A DNA stretch of 64,000 bases from Methylovulum sp. (GCA_028712695.1 JAQTQZ010000008.1:58224-122223), one strand, 5' to 3'; positions 39,656-51,040 are shown, counted from the stretch's first letter. Notes: a model not told the origin generated them from the letters alone. Translations and numbers: made by a program.

Positions 39656-40642
39656 ATGAAACCCATTTTTGCAGACCGCGCCGCGATAGACCGCGCCGCT
39701 GATTTATTAAAGCAGGGGCGGCTAGTCGCTTTCCCTACCGAAACAGTCTACGGCCTAGGTGCCGATGCCAGTAACCCCGAAGCCGTGCAGCGCATTTTTG
39801 CCGCCAAAGGCCGGCCTAGCGACCATCCGCTGATTGTGCATATTGCCGATGCGGTGGCGATGGCGGATTGGGCGGCAGTTATCCCGGATGCCGCACGGCA
39901 ATTGGCGCTACACTTTTGGCCCGGGCCGCTGGCATTGGTCTTGAAAAAAAAAACTTGGGTGCCGCTGGCGGTCACGGGCGGGCAAGATACGGTGGCGTTG
40001 CGGGTGCCTAACCATCCGGTCGCGTTGCGGTTATTGCAAGCATTCGGCGGTGGCATTGCCGCACCGTCCGCCAACCGCTTTTGCCGGATCAGCCCTACTC
40101 AAGCCGTACATGTGGAAGATGAACTTGGCGACACGGTGGATATGATCTTGGATGGCGGTGCCTGCCAAGTGGGCGTGGAATCGACGATTGTGGACTTAAG
40201 CGGCGCCCAGCCCCGATTACTAAGGCCAGGGCAGATCAGCCGGACGGCTATCGAAGCCGTTTTACAGACTGACCTGCTGGTGCCGCAAGCGGCAGGCCAA
40301 TCGATATTACGTGCGCCGGGCATGATGGCTGTGCATTACGCGCCGGTGACCACCGCCCTGTTGTGCGCTGCCGGACAGGTGCAAGGACAAATCCAAAGCC
40401 TGACCGCTGACGGCAAAAGAATCGGCGTTTTGGCTTATCATGCCCATATCGCCGAAAACGCACAAATCAGGGTTATCCGGATGCCTGAACAGGCGGATGA
40501 GTATGCCCAAGCGCTGTATGCGTCATTGCGTGAACTGGACCGCCTGCAACTGGACAGCATTCTGGTGGAGCAGCCGCCCGATACGGAAGCGTGGCGGGCG
40601 ATCAATGACCGGTTGGGGAAAGCGACGGTAGGCTTAACGTGA
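39656..40642 (+). CDS. Threonylcarbamoyl-AMP synthase (Sua5/YwlC type)
   Basis: GRLVAFPTETVYGLGADASNPEAVQRIFAAKGRPSDHPLIVHI, SANRFCRISPTQAVHV, STIVDLSGAQPRLLRPGQI. Confidence 0.94.
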   Translation: MKPIFADRAAIDRAADLLKQGRLVAFPTETVYGLGADASNPEAVQRIFAAKGRPSDHPLIVHIADAVAMADWAAVIPDAARQLALHFWPGPLALVLKKKTWVPLAVTGGQDTVALRVPNHPVALRLLQAFGGGIAAPSANRFCRISPTQAVHVEDELGDTVDMILDGGACQVGVESTIVDLSGAQPRLLRPGQISRTAIEAVLQTDLLVPQAAGQSILRAPGMMAVHYAPVTTALLCAAGQVQGQIQSLTADGKRIGVLAYHAHIAENAQIRVIRMPEQADEYAQALYASLRELDRLQLDSILVEQPPDTEAWRAINDRLGKATVGLT

Positions 40643-40792
40643 CTCACACGCTGGCGCATGGCAATGAAATAGCAGGCTCTTCTGGGGGCTGTTTTTAAAT
40701 GCCAACATATCATTAAGGATTGACGAATTTATCCTACATGGCATTATCAAGGTAATTTTTATTACCGTTGCGTGTTAAGCACAGGATTGTTC

Positions 40793-42730
40793 ATGTCAAA
40801 CCACAGTATTTACCCAGTAAAGCCCGATATAGCCGCGCAGGCGCATATCACCACCGCCACTTACCAGACCCTTTACCGTGAGTCGGTTGAGCAACCGGAA
40901 GCCTTTTGGGCGGAACAGGCCGGGCAGTTTTTGACTTGGCAGCAACCTTGGCATACGGTGCTGGATTATGATTATCCGGCCGCCCATATCCGCTGGTTTG
41001 AAGGCGGTAAGCTGAATGTCAGCGTCAATTGCCTGGACCGGCATCTGGAAACCCGTGGTGACCAAGTGGCGATTATCTGGGAAGGAGACAGCCCCGCCGA
41101 AGTCCAAAAAATCACCTACCGGCAACTTCACGAGCAAGTCTGCAAATTCGCCAATGTCCTGAAAAATCAGGGCGTTAAAAAAGGCGACCATGTTTGTATT
41201 TATCTGCCGATGATTCCTGAAGCGGCCACCGTGATGTTGGCTTGCACCCGTATTGGCGCAGTGCATTCAATCGTATTCGGCGGCTTTTCGGCAGAATCGT
41301 TAAAAGACCGTATCCTCGATGCCGACTGCCGTTATTTGGTTTGTGCCGATGAAGGCTACCGTGGCGGCAAGACCGTCGCGCTAAAAACCAATGTCGATAA
41401 GGCGGCGGCCAACTGCCCCAATCTTGCCAAAGTGCTGGTGATAAAGAACACCGGCAACGCTATTGCTTGGCATGACACCCGCGATGCGTGGTATCACGAG
41501 CTGATGGCGGAGGCCAGCAGCGACTGCCCGGCGGAACTGATGGATGCCGAAGACCCGTTATTCATTCTGTACACCTCCGGCTCGACCGGCAAACCGAAAG
41601 GCGTCCAGCATACCACCGGCGGTTATCTGCTTTATGCGGCAATGACGCATAAATATGTGTTCGATTATCAGGACGGTGACGTTTACTGGTGCACCGCTGA
41701 CATCGGTTGGATCACCGGCCATTCCTATGTGATTTACGGGCCGTTATGCAATGGCGCAACCACACTGATGTTTGAAGGCGTCCCCACTTATCCCGAAGCC
41801 GACCGTTGCTGGCGCATCATCGACAAGCACCAGGTGAACATTTTTTACACGGCACCGACGGCAATCCGTGCGCTGATGGCGCAGGGCGATGATTTTGTCA
41901 GCCGCACCGAACGCACCAGCCTGCGTATTTTGGGCAGTGTCGGCGAGCCGATCAATTCGGAAGCGTGGGAATGGTATTACCACATTGTCGGTAATGAACG
42001 CTGCCCGATTGTCGACACTTGGTGGCAGACAGAAACGGGTGGCATCCTGATTACCCCGCTGCCCGGCGCGACCGAGTTAAAGCCCGGTTCGGCAACACGG
42101 CCATTTTTCGGCATAAAACCGGAAATTATCGATACTAAAGGCGCGGTCTTGGAAGGCGCAGCGGAAGGCTTGCTGGTGTTAAGCCACCCGTGGCCTGGAC
42201 AAGCCCGCACGGTCTACGGCGACCATCAACGGTTTATCGACACGTATTTTAAAAGCTATCCGGGCTATTATTTCTCTGGTGACGGGGCGCGCCGCGATGA
42301 AGACGGCTATTTCTGGATCACTGGGCGGGTTGATGATGTGCTGAATGTTTCCGGCCACCGGATGGGCACGGCAGAAATCGAAAGCGCGCTGGATTTGCAT
42401 GAACATGTCGCAGAATCGGCGGTGGTGGGCTATCCGCATGACATCAAAGGGCAGGGGATTTATGCGTATGTCACGTTAAAAGCGGGCATCAGGCCAACTG
42501 ACGCGATGAAAAAAGAACTGATTCTGTTGGTCAGAAATGAAATTGGCGCGATAGCCACGATTGATAAAATCCAATGGGTGGCAAGTCTGCCAAAAACCCG
42601 TTCCGGCAAAATCATGCGCCGGATTCTGCGCAAAGTCGCCGCCAATGAGCTGGATACGTTGGGCGATACCTCAACCCTAGCTGACCCCGCCGTGGTTGAA
42701 GATATTATTGCTAATCGGGTTAATGGCTGA
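40793..42730 (+). CDS. acs: Acetate--CoA ligase
   Basis: [67 protein letters not shown]. Confidence 0.97.
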   Translation: MSNHSIYPVKPDIAAQAHITTATYQTLYRESVEQPEAFWAEQAGQFLTWQQPWHTVLDYDYPAAHIRWFEGGKLNVSVNCLDRHLETRGDQVAIIWEGDSPAEVQKITYRQLHEQVCKFANVLKNQGVKKGDHVCIYLPMIPEAATVMLACTRIGAVHSIVFGGFSAESLKDRILDADCRYLVCADEGYRGGKTVALKTNVDKAAANCPNLAKVLVIKNTGNAIAWHDTRDAWYHELMAEASSDCPAELMDAEDPLFILYTSGSTGKPKGVQHTTGGYLLYAAMTHKYVFDYQDGDVYWCTADIGWITGHSYVIYGPLCNGATTLMFEGVPTYPEADRCWRIIDKHQVNIFYTAPTAIRALMAQGDDFVSRTERTSLRILGSVGEPINSEAWEWYYHIVGNERCPIVDTWWQTETGGILITPLPGATELKPGSATRPFFGIKPEIIDTKGAVLEGAAEGLLVLSHPWPGQARTVYGDHQRFIDTYFKSYPGYYFSGDGARRDEDGYFWITGRVDDVLNVSGHRMGTAEIESALDLHEHVAESAVVGYPHDIKGQGIYAYVTLKAGIRPTDAMKKELILLVRNEIGAIATIDKIQWVASLPKTRSGKIMRRILRKVAANELDTLGDTSTLADPAVVEDIIANRVNG

Positions 42731-42792
42731 GTGCTTGCAAGCCACCAAAGGTAGCCTTGAGGGTGCTGTGGGCGCTCAAGGCTACTTTAGGA

Positions 42793-43272
42793 TTAATGCT
42801 GGCAACCCTCGCCATGGACATGGCCATGGTTGAGCTCGTCTGGGCTAGCGGGCCTGACCTCAATAATTTCCACGTCAAATGTTAGCGGTACGCCTGCCAA
42901 AGGATGGTTGCCGTCGATAGTAATATCATCGCCGTCGATGGCAACAATGGTGACAACGCCAGGGCCTTCGCTGACATCGGCATGGAATTGCATGCCGACT
43001 TCAATCACATCAATGCCTTCGAACATTTCGCGGGCAATGACTTGTAAGCGGTCTTCCATAAATTCGCCGTAAGCATCTTCAGCCGGAATACGCACAGTAA
43101 ATTGCTCACCGGTGGCTTTGCCATGCAGGGCTTGTTCCAAGCCGGAAATGATGTTGCCGTTGCCGTGTAAATACATCAGTGGCGCATTGCCGACCGAGCT
43201 GTCTATCACCTCGCCTTCATCATTCGTCAGTGTATAGTGGATAGAAACCGCCATATTGTCTGCTACTTTCAT
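42793..43272 (-). CDS. slyD: FKBP-type peptidyl-prolyl cis-trans isomerase, SlyD-like
   Basis: MKVADNMAVSIHYTLTNDEGEVIDSS, GNGNIISGLEQALHGKATGEQF, DGNHPLAGVPLTFDVEI, His-rich C-terminus. Confidence 0.93.
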   Translation of the reverse strand: MKVADNMAVSIHYTLTNDEGEVIDSSVGNAPLMYLHGNGNIISGLEQALHGKATGEQFTVRIPAEDAYGEFMEDRLQVIAREMFEGIDVIEVGMQFHADVSEGPGVVTIVAIDGDDITIDGNHPLAGVPLTFDVEIIEVRPASPDELNHGHVHGEGCQH

Positions 43273-43420
43273 GGTAAAACCTTCTGAGTGCTAAAAAAGC
43301 GGACTATGATATAGATTTACTAAAGGCTTGTCTGAAAAATACGCCATTCACCCTGAAATCAGCGCTTAAGCAAGTTGCTGATGGCATCTTTTTTCCCGAA
43401 TAAGTTAAAACAGCCGCAGA

Positions 43421-44584
43421 TCACCCACTAATGCCCCAAGCTTTTTGCCACCACGATTTATTTAATTGATAAGCCAGTAACACGGGGACGGCTAACGCCA
43501 ACGCATAAACCGCACAAGAATAAGACCATGCAAGCAAGACGGGTAGCCAGCGTGGTGGTGGCGACAAAGCAGCACTCATGTTTGCGGAGATAAAAACCTT
43601 GTTTGCGCCGTCAGTCAATAACACCCCCGTTAACGTCTTACATAGCCCTAGCCATAAAACGCAAGCAAGCAAGGCATAAATTATCAGCGTGCTGGCCAAC
43701 AAATTAAGTGGGCGTCGGTGCGGGATAGCACCCAGCAACAACCACACTAACGGTAATACTAATGTAATTGATGTGGCGTCCCCAAAATGCGCACCCCATG
43801 TGCGCAGTCGTCCAGGGACTTGGTCTGGCATCAAAATTTGGGTGTTAATGTCCCATGCGGAAAGGTCGCGCCAATTCAATGAGGCGTGTACGCGCTTGAA
43901 AGTCGCTTGCAGCAAGCCATCGTCAACTCTTCCTAACAAAGGCATAAGCACCGGATCGAGCAATAACCACCAGAGAACCATTGCCGGAACACCCCAGAGC
44001 AGCAACCGGACAACGAAAGCGATGCCAAACTGGCGGAATATTGTTGTAGGGAAAGGGGGGCTGATGACTGCTAACCATAGCAAAAACATCCCCAGCACGG
44101 CGATGTTCAAACCCCAGGTGCCAACATAAAGGTGGATAAAATTAAAAGACAACGGATCAAGTGTTTGCCCCAAGTACAACAAAGCGATCAAGCGCATGAT
44201 ATTGAACGCTTGGATGCTTATACAGGCAAGCGCCAGCCCCGTTATTTTAGCGGGCCAAGATGAGGGATAAGCCAAGATAGCGGCGCACAGCACACAAACA
44301 AGCGGCAACGCACTGCAAGACTCGACAACTTCCAAGGTGAAGCTGCCGCCCAAGCCCAGTTGTGCACCGTACACATCGGCCCGCGCGTCAAACACGGATA
44401 CCGCCTGCCACACTAACTGGGCCAGAAATTCGCCAAGCCCGTGGGAAAAATGCCCTCCCGCCTCGGTTGCCAACATGCCGAAACCCAATGCGGCCCATGA
44501 TGCGAATCGTATCAAGAAACCGGATAGCATCGGAATCCGCGTTGCGATAAGGGGGGCGGTCATTGCTTGCACCCGCCTATACAC
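43421..44584 (-). CDS. Exosortase/archaeosortase-family membrane protease-transpeptidase
   Basis: VVESCSALPLVCVLCAAILAYP (Cys), FNIMRLIALLYLGQ (Arg), FNFIHLYVGTWGLNIAVLGMFLLWL (His). Confidence 0.82.
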   Translation of the reverse strand: MYRRVQAMTAPLIATRIPMLSGFLIRFASWAALGFGMLATEAGGHFSHGLGEFLAQLVWQAVSVFDARADVYGAQLGLGGSFTLEVVESCSALPLVCVLCAAILAYPSSWPAKITGLALACISIQAFNIMRLIALLYLGQTLDPLSFNFIHLYVGTWGLNIAVLGMFLLWLAVISPPFPTTIFRQFGIAFVVRLLLWGVPAMVLWWLLLDPVLMPLLGRVDDGLLQATFKRVHASLNWRDLSAWDINTQILMPDQVPGRLRTWGAHFGDATSITLVLPLVWLLLGAIPHRRPLNLLASTLIIYALLACVLWLGLCKTLTGVLLTDGANKVFISANMSAALSPPPRWLPVLLAWSYSCAVYALALAVPVLLAYQLNKSWWQKAWGISG

Positions 44585-44643
44585 CGGTAACCCATTAAAG
44601 CCTGATGATGACCGGTACAGGGACGTTGCCTAACCCAAGCCAT

Positions 44644-44916
44644 TTACCGTCGCGTCAGCTCGTCGCTGCTGAGTTGTCCGTCTTGATTGACATCGAGCCT
44701 AGAAAATTTTTTCGCCGCTTTATGCCGCTCTTTACCTGGCTGAAATTCTTCAGGCGACAACACACCGTTATTATCGGCGTCGTGCTTGTTGAATTTTTGT
44801 TGTTGGGCTGCCGCGCGTTCAGTTTGCACCCCTAGTTCGGTGTTGTCTGTATCGGCTTGGGCGGGGATGGCGGCGGTCAACGCCACTAGGGTTATGATTT
44901 TTGCTAGCGTGTTCAT
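44644..44916 (-). CDS. EF-hand domain periplasmic protein
   Basis: Signal peptide; KHDADNNGVLSPEEF and RLDVNQDGQLSSDEL EF-hands. Confidence 0.85.
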   Translation of the reverse strand: MNTLAKIITLVALTAAIPAQADTDNTELGVQTERAAAQQQKFNKHDADNNGVLSPEEFQPGKERHKAAKKFSRLDVNQDGQLSSDELTRR

Positions 44917-45005
44917 AGGGTAAAGTCTCTCGATAAAAAGGTGATTACGGATGAAAGGGGTGGCTGTTGTACCCTCTAGGGCATAAAGGGTACAACCTAC
45001 TGTTT

Positions 45006-46007
45006 TTATTTAAGCGGCAAATCCCTGACAAACACCGTTTCTGCGCCAGCTTTTGTGGCATCCAGATTGCTGGGGGCACCAACAGGCGCAGGTGGGTTGT
45101 AATTAACAATTTCTTTTTGTTGTGCCAGGCTAACGCCGACCATCAAACCGTTGGTGGCCAAGCTGGCAAGGCTCCCGAAAATAGGTGCATCCGTTGCAGA
45201 CTTAGCCAGCCGATGGTTGAAACCGGCAAGGCGCATGATGCGTACGGTTTTGCCTGCGGGTACGGTGATGGGGTAACCATCAACAAAGTCATCATTTCCG
45301 GTGGCGGGCGTGTGTGCCACGTCCAGCAAAGGTGTCACCGCCGCACCGGTTTGGAAACGGCCAAAACTGTTGACCACATCCGAAGGGATTGTTTGGTAAC
45401 TGACAAACCAAGTGTCGGCATTTTCGACCGCCGTATTGCCGCTGCTGCTGGCGTGGATAGCGGTGTTGGAATCGGAACCCAAGTTACAGTCATAGGTGGC
45501 GGTGACGCTGATGGGGGCAGCGGTGGGGTTGGTAAAGCTGTCCACCATGCGCAACGCATACGTGTCATTAGCCAGCGCGGTCGGATGGAAATAGAACTGG
45601 CGCTGCACGTTTAGGCCGGAAAGCGTTGCCGGATCGGTGGTCAATGTTGTGCCGGTGTAATCGACAATCCCGTCCGGGTCTTTGTAAGCGGTGCCGGCAA
45701 TGGACAGCACATGGCAGCCATCGTACGCATCGCTAGGGGTGGCAACGCCTGCCTCTGTGGAAACAGCCGCCGTATAACTCGCTTCCGTCATGCCAAAACC
45801 GAGCGCCCCCAAAACACCAGAGGTGCTAGAACTAGCATCAAATTGGTCACTGATTTGCCCGACAATGAAAGCGTTGGTGGCAGTAATATTAACTGCAGCC
45901 GCCTGTGCACGGCTGGCGATGCCAGCACCCGCCAGCATAAACGCCCCCATTGCGGTCGCGCCAAGATTTAAGCGTAATGATTCAAAGCTCGTTTTTTTTG
46001 TAGTCAT
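45006..46007 (-). CDS. Secreted hypothetical protein
   Basis: 333 aa with signal-like AGAGIASRAQAAAVN; no recognised C-terminal sorting signal (ends FVRDLPLK). Confidence 0.6.
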   Translation of the reverse strand: MTTKKTSFESLRLNLGATAMGAFMLAGAGIASRAQAAAVNITATNAFIVGQISDQFDASSSTSGVLGALGFGMTEASYTAAVSTEAGVATPSDAYDGCHVLSIAGTAYKDPDGIVDYTGTTLTTDPATLSGLNVQRQFYFHPTALANDTYALRMVDSFTNPTAAPISVTATYDCNLGSDSNTAIHASSSGNTAVENADTWFVSYQTIPSDVVNSFGRFQTGAAVTPLLDVAHTPATGNDDFVDGYPITVPAGKTVRIMRLAGFNHRLAKSATDAPIFGSLASLATNGLMVGVSLAQQKEIVNYNPPAPVGAPSNLDATKAGAETVFVRDLPLK

Positions 46008-46119
46008 AGCGTTAAGCCTTTGTTTGTTTGTTTGTTTTTAGGAAAAATGCGAGTGAAGTTTAAAGGTTAAATGTTAAGGTTTAAAAAATTATGCCATAAT
46101 TTTGAGAGAAAGCCTTTGG

Positions 46120-48333
46120 TTAGTGCATATCTGCTGCGGCAAGCTGCGTAAACAAAGGCGTTAGGGGATCATTGTAACCCCGCCATTTTTCCACCGACTT
46201 TTGATAGAGCGGTTGCCGCACCTGCGAAACACTGGCGGTGCGCACCAGATTATCGTTGCGGTGAAAGTCCAGGCAAGCAGGAGCCCAAGGCAAACCGATG
46301 AAGTCCAACAGCCGGCGGATTTGCGCTTCCGGATCGGTCACCAGCTGTTCGTAATCTACCGTCAATATCGGCACCGGCAACACCGCTTGCCAATGGCGCA
46401 TGATGCGTTTGTGCTGCATCAAGCGTGTGGCGATGTGGTCTTGATGGCAGGCCCACTGGATTTGGCCGAACTGGGTCATCCAACACGAGACGGCAATGTC
46501 GCGCGGATCGCGGCGCACATAAATTAGCTTGGCATTGGGGAACAATGTCGTCAGCCAACCGAGCTGGCTGTAATTGTCAGGCATTTTGTCGACAATCCGC
46601 CTGATGTCGGTACGTCCGCTTTTAAGGCGCAATTTTGCCAATTTATCCAAATGCCACGCGGCGCTGGTTTGCACCGCTACGGGGGTAAGGTCGGCCAGGC
46701 AATCCAGTGATGTGCTTTCGGGGTTGCCCATCAACCACGGCAGACGGCTAAACCCGCGCATGGCGAACGGGCATTCGCCCACGCCCAACACGTGCGGATG
46801 GCTGGCAAGGATTTGCTCGGTCAACGTGGTGCCCGAACGTGGCATACCGACCACAAAAACGGGCACCGCGCTGTCGTCACCAAAACCAGCAGTACGGCGG
46901 AAAAAATCTGTGCTGTAAGTTTCTATCAGGGCGGTGATGTGCCGCTCGTAGTCTTCCGGGTCATAATCCCAACCCCGTTGGGTTTTGTATCGCCAATATA
47001 AGGCGTTGCCTTGTTCGACATGTTGGGCGGCGGCGGCGTAGTCTTTAATGCCGTCATAGTAATAGGCCAAACCGTTGTGCAACGAGGCCCGCGCACCGTC
47101 ACGCAACAGCGGGTCTTGTAATAAAGCCAGCATCCGTGTGCTGTCATCTGCGCCCAGTTTACCCCGAAGGCTAGTGGCAAGGCCGTTTAGTGCGGCGATA
47201 TTGCTGGGATTTTGCACCAAGGCACGGCGTTGTGCCGCTTCGGCTTCTTGCATTTTTCCAGCCGATGCCAGTACACCACCCATTTTTGCATGGATGCCAG
47301 CGATTTCTGGCCGTAACGCCGCCGCCGTTTGGTAATGGCGTAGTGCGCCGTCAGCATCGCCATTTTCCCAAAGTGCCTGCGCGATGCCGAGATGGGCTTC
47401 ATAATGGTCAGGCGCACGTTCCAGAATGTCTTCCAATGCCGTCTGGGCTTTTTCTTCCTGTTTTTGTTCCAGCCATATCAGTGCCAAGGTGACTTGGTTT
47501 TCAATGTTGTCCGGCTCAATTTCCAACGCTTGGCATAACCACGCTTCAGCCTGCGCCAAATCGCCGGTTTCTAGCCAAACTTTACCGATATTGCCGCGCA
47601 ACGTCGCCGACTGCGGCATGTGTTGATAGGCGGTGGCATAGGCATCCATGGCTTCTTCCAGCTGTTCCATCGCTATCAGGCAACGCCCCAAGTTCATATA
47701 GGCCGTGCCGTCTTCCGGCGTGAGCCCAACCGCGCATTGGCAATGTTCTAACGCTTTATGCCATTGCCCCAAGGCCAACAATAGCGGCCCTAAATTGGTA
47801 TGGGCATGTGCATCGTCAGGATTTTTTCGTAACGCTTGCTGGTAAGCGTCCCGCGCTTCCTGCAACCGCCCCAATTCACGCAGGGCATCGGCGCGTAACC
47901 CGTGTAAGCGCCCGTCTTGCGGCGCCTGTTTGAGCGCCTGTTGGAACGTGGCAAGGGCTTCATCCGGTTGTTTAAGTTGCAACAGGCAACAGCCCAAGTT
48001 GATACGGGCAGGGACGTAATCAGGGTTTAATTCCAACGCCTTGCGGCAACTGATTGCCCCTGCGTCAATTTGACCGGTACGCCGCAACGCTTCGCCTAAG
48101 TTGCTGTGGTAGTGTGCGGCGAGGGGTGCAAGTGCCACAGCACGGCGGAAAAATTCAATGGCTGGTGCCGCTTGTTGCTGTTGCAGCAACGCCGCACCCA
48201 GCCAATGCAGCACTTGATGATTGTTAGGCGTGGTTTTTAAGCGTTTACGGCACAGGCGTTCTGCTTGGCTAAAGCGCCCGTGTTGGAGATGGTTGAGGAT
48301 TTGTGCCGGGTTAAATGAGGAAGATTGGCGCAT
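46120..48333 (-). CDS. TPR-repeat sulfotransferase family protein
   Basis: Many TPRs; VFVVGMPRSGTTLTEQILASHPHVLGVGE and KLIYVRRDPRDIAVSCWMTQF sulfotransferase motifs. Confidence 0.93.
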   Translation of the reverse strand: MRQSSSFNPAQILNHLQHGRFSQAERLCRKRLKTTPNNHQVLHWLGAALLQQQQAAPAIEFFRRAVALAPLAAHYHSNLGEALRRTGQIDAGAISCRKALELNPDYVPARINLGCCLLQLKQPDEALATFQQALKQAPQDGRLHGLRADALRELGRLQEARDAYQQALRKNPDDAHAHTNLGPLLLALGQWHKALEHCQCAVGLTPEDGTAYMNLGRCLIAMEQLEEAMDAYATAYQHMPQSATLRGNIGKVWLETGDLAQAEAWLCQALEIEPDNIENQVTLALIWLEQKQEEKAQTALEDILERAPDHYEAHLGIAQALWENGDADGALRHYQTAAALRPEIAGIHAKMGGVLASAGKMQEAEAAQRRALVQNPSNIAALNGLATSLRGKLGADDSTRMLALLQDPLLRDGARASLHNGLAYYYDGIKDYAAAAQHVEQGNALYWRYKTQRGWDYDPEDYERHITALIETYSTDFFRRTAGFGDDSAVPVFVVGMPRSGTTLTEQILASHPHVLGVGECPFAMRGFSRLPWLMGNPESTSLDCLADLTPVAVQTSAAWHLDKLAKLRLKSGRTDIRRIVDKMPDNYSQLGWLTTLFPNAKLIYVRRDPRDIAVSCWMTQFGQIQWACHQDHIATRLMQHKRIMRHWQAVLPVPILTVDYEQLVTDPEAQIRRLLDFIGLPWAPACLDFHRNDNLVRTASVSQVRQPLYQKSVEKWRGYNDPLTPLFTQLAAADMH

Positions 48334-48366
48334 AAGTCGTGTGGTTAATAGTTGTTGCGGACAAAT

Positions 48367-48403
48367 TTTCGGTTTTTATATGCGGTAAGTATCGCGTACC
48401 GTT
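48367..48403. repeat. Dispersed hairpin repeat (GTACGC family), divergent copy
   Basis: TTTTCGGTTTTTATATGCGGTAAGTATCGCGTACCG. Confidence 0.55.
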
Positions 48404-48588
48404 AATGAAATTATGATAAAAATCAATATAAAAGGTGTGCAATGTGTCTCCTTGCTGATGTTGTTTTGATGAAACGTCAATAAATCCCGGCGGTTTAGTT
48501 GAATTCGATAGAAAAAATAATTAAAGTGGCTGACGATGTGATAATAACTACACAAAATGGCAACACATCCCAACTGAGGAGACCCCGA

Positions 48589-48990
48589 ATGAAAATAACA
48601 ACGCCCTATCAATCCTTGCTATTGATCTCTGCACTTTTAGCCAATGGCGGCGCGTTCGCCTATGATCCCGATAAAGAAAAAGACTGCAAAAAACCCCGCT
48701 TCTCTGATTTCAATCTGACGGAATATAGCGCCGCCAATGAAGTTAAGATAGCGCCCGAAACCGAATTTTTTTTCAAGTTATCGCCTTGGGTAGATCCCAG
48801 CACCATTAAAGTGACTATAAAAGGCCAGCCTATCGAATTTACCGTCGACAGCAATAGCAGCTTCCATAAAGTGACCGCCAAGTTGCCGGCTGCGTTGGCT
48901 GGACAATTCGCCAGAATTAATGCCAGCGCCAAAGCCGTTTTAGGCTGCGATAGCCAAGATGGCTGGCTGGTTAAGATAGCCGAACAATAA
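48589..48990 (+). CDS. Periplasmic hypothetical protein
   Basis: MKITTPYQSLLLISALLANGGAFAYDPDKEKDCKKPRFSDFNL; preceded by GAGGAG ribosome-binding site. Confidence 0.65.
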   Translation: MKITTPYQSLLLISALLANGGAFAYDPDKEKDCKKPRFSDFNLTEYSAANEVKIAPETEFFFKLSPWVDPSTIKVTIKGQPIEFTVDSNSSFHKVTAKLPAALAGQFARINASAKAVLGCDSQDGWLVKIAEQ

Positions 48991-49253
48991 CCCCTTCATA
49001 AGGGGCAGGCAAACCTGTCCCTCTGCATGGACAGTCAAATTTTGTTTATGCCAAGCCTTTTTACTGGGCAGGCATCTACGCGTTTGTATCAAAATCCTGA
49101 ACCAGGTTGTTTTAGGAATCCAATTCCGTCATTTGTTGGTGCCTGGCCTAAGGCAGCGTTCCGGTGCGGGTAACAGCCAAACTTCCTGATGATTTCATTA
49201 ACCCAGAATGCCACTATGTCTTGGTAACTAAGCACCATTAATTAACAATGGTT

Positions 49254-49850
49254 TCATGTGTTTTGTAAAACTAGCAGCCGGTTATTGGCAGGCATGGCAA
49301 CATCATTGATTAATTCAAGGCCTGCGGAGGCCGCCAACAACACGATGTCTTCAAAGTCCCTTATGCCGCTTAAGCTGTTCTGGTTTTTTAGCCATTGGTC
49401 AAAGCGGGCGTTGCTGTCACTGGTGTAAGCGCCGTTATAGTTGAATGGCCCATAAATGCACACAAACGCCTTGGCATTCAGGTGAACGGCCAGGCGGTCA
49501 AACAAAACCCGCACTTCCTCCCAACGCATGATGTGCAGCGTATTGGCGGTGAATAAACCGTCAATAGTAGTGCAAGGCCATACCGCATCAATGACATCCA
49601 GCGTTAATGGCGGTTTCAGGTTGGGTATGTGCGCGTCTTCCCGCCACAAACTGATACCGGGGATATAAGCGCTTCTATCGGTCGGTTGCCATTCAAGATG
49701 CGGGAGGTGCTTGGCAAAATAACAGGCGTGTTGACCGGTGCCGCTGCCGATTTCCCAAACGGTGGCGGGCGTTGAAAAAACGCTGCTGATCACTTGCAAA
49801 ATCGGCGCTTTGTTATTTTCACAGGCCTGAGAAAAAGGTTTTTGGATCAT
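49254..49850 (-). CDS. DUF938-family SAM-dependent methyltransferase
   Basis: QKPFSQACENNKAPILQVISSVF, VWEIGSGTGQHACYFAKHLPHLEWQPTD. Confidence 0.9.
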   Translation of the reverse strand: MIQKPFSQACENNKAPILQVISSVFSTPATVWEIGSGTGQHACYFAKHLPHLEWQPTDRSAYIPGISLWREDAHIPNLKPPLTLDVIDAVWPCTTIDGLFTANTLHIMRWEEVRVLFDRLAVHLNAKAFVCIYGPFNYNGAYTSDSNARFDQWLKNQNSLSGIRDFEDIVLLAASAGLELINDVAMPANNRLLVLQNT

Positions 49851-49903
49851 GTTTTTTGCTGGATTGATGATATTCTGTTGTTTTAACTGTACTGTTTTTA
49901 AAA

Positions 49904-51040
49904 ATGGAAGTAAAACAAATCAATGGCATGGCGCAAATTGACGGCAAGGACTGGAACCGGCTTGCCGGTGATGCTTATCCTTTTTTGCGCCATGCGTTTT
50001 TATTGGCGCTGGAGCAAAGTGGTTCGGTCTGCGCGCAAACCGGTTGGATTCCTGCGCATTTGCTGGTGATGGCTGAAGGCGAACTGGTCGCCTTTATGCC
50101 GCTGTATCTCAAACAGCATTCTTGGGGCGAATATGTGTTTGACCAGCAGTGGGCGCAAGCTTATCAACAACATGGCCTCAATTATTATCCAAAATGGCTG
50201 ACAGCTATCCCGCTGACGCCGTGCCAAGGGGCGCGCATTGTCATCAAAACCGGTATTGACCCGGTTGAAGTCACGCACACATTACTGGCTTTTATAAAAC
50301 AGCTTTCCGAACAACGGGGCATTTCATCATGGCATTGTTTGTTCCCTGCCCCGCAACAGGCTGAACAGTTACGGGCATTGGGCCTAAGCATCCGCGAGGG
50401 TGTGCAGTTTCATTGGTTTAACAGGGGTTACCGGGATTTTAATGATTTTTTGCAAACCTTGAGCGCCAGTAAACGCAAAATGCTCAAGCGCGAACGCCGC
50501 CGCGTGGAAGAGCAAGGCGTCCATTTATTGCGTATTGCAGGGGCGGAAGTCAGTGCTGCGCAATGGCAGGCATTTTTTCAGTTTTACACGATGACTTATT
50601 TAAAATGGGGCTCGCAGCCGTATTTGAATCTGGCGTTTTTTCAGCAAATAGCCGCAACTATGGGTGAACAATTATTGCTGGTGTTGGCAGTTAAGGATGA
50701 TAAATATGTGGGTGCGGCGCTGAGTTTTGTCGGTGGCGACACGATGTATGGCCGCTATTGGGGCTGTTACGAAGAATATAACAGCCTGCATTTTGAAGCC
50801 TGCTATTACCAAGGCTTGGACTATTGCATCGAACATGGCTTAAAGCGCTTTGACTCAGGCGCTCAAGGGGAGCATAAAATCTCCCGTGGCTTTGAACCCA
50901 TCACCACGTATTCCGCGCACTGGCTCAAAGATGCCGGGTTTGCCAAAGCAATCGGAGAATTTTTAGCCCAAGAACAAAAAAGCGTGCAGCTTTATAAACA
51001 GGATGCGGCTTCTTATCTGCCTTTTAAGCAGGAAATATGA
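49904..51040 (+). CDS. GNAT/FemAB-like N-acetyltransferase (DUF482-type)
   Basis: YPFLRHAFLLALEQSGSVCAQTGWIPAHLLV, GAQGEHKISRGFEPITTYSAHWL. Confidence 0.9.
   Translation: MEVKQINGMAQIDGKDWNRLAGDAYPFLRHAFLLALEQSGSVCAQTGWIPAHLLVMAEGELVAFMPLYLKQHSWGEYVFDQQWAQAYQQHGLNYYPKWLTAIPLTPCQGARIVIKTGIDPVEVTHTLLAFIKQLSEQRGISSWHCLFPAPQQAEQLRALGLSIREGVQFHWFNRGYRDFNDFLQTLSASKRKMLKRERRRVEEQGVHLLRIAGAEVSAAQWQAFFQFYTMTYLKWGSQPYLNLAFFQQIAATMGEQLLLVLAVKDDKYVGAALSFVGGDTMYGRYWGCYEEYNSLHFEACYYQGLDYCIEHGLKRFDSGAQGEHKISRGFEPITTYSAHWLKDAGFAKAIGEFLAQEQKSVQLYKQDAASYLPFKQEI

Noticed and set aside
45006-46007. PEP-CTERM protein as exosortase target
   Set aside because: C-terminus (GAETVFVRDLPLK) lacks a sorting motif, TM segment and basic tail.
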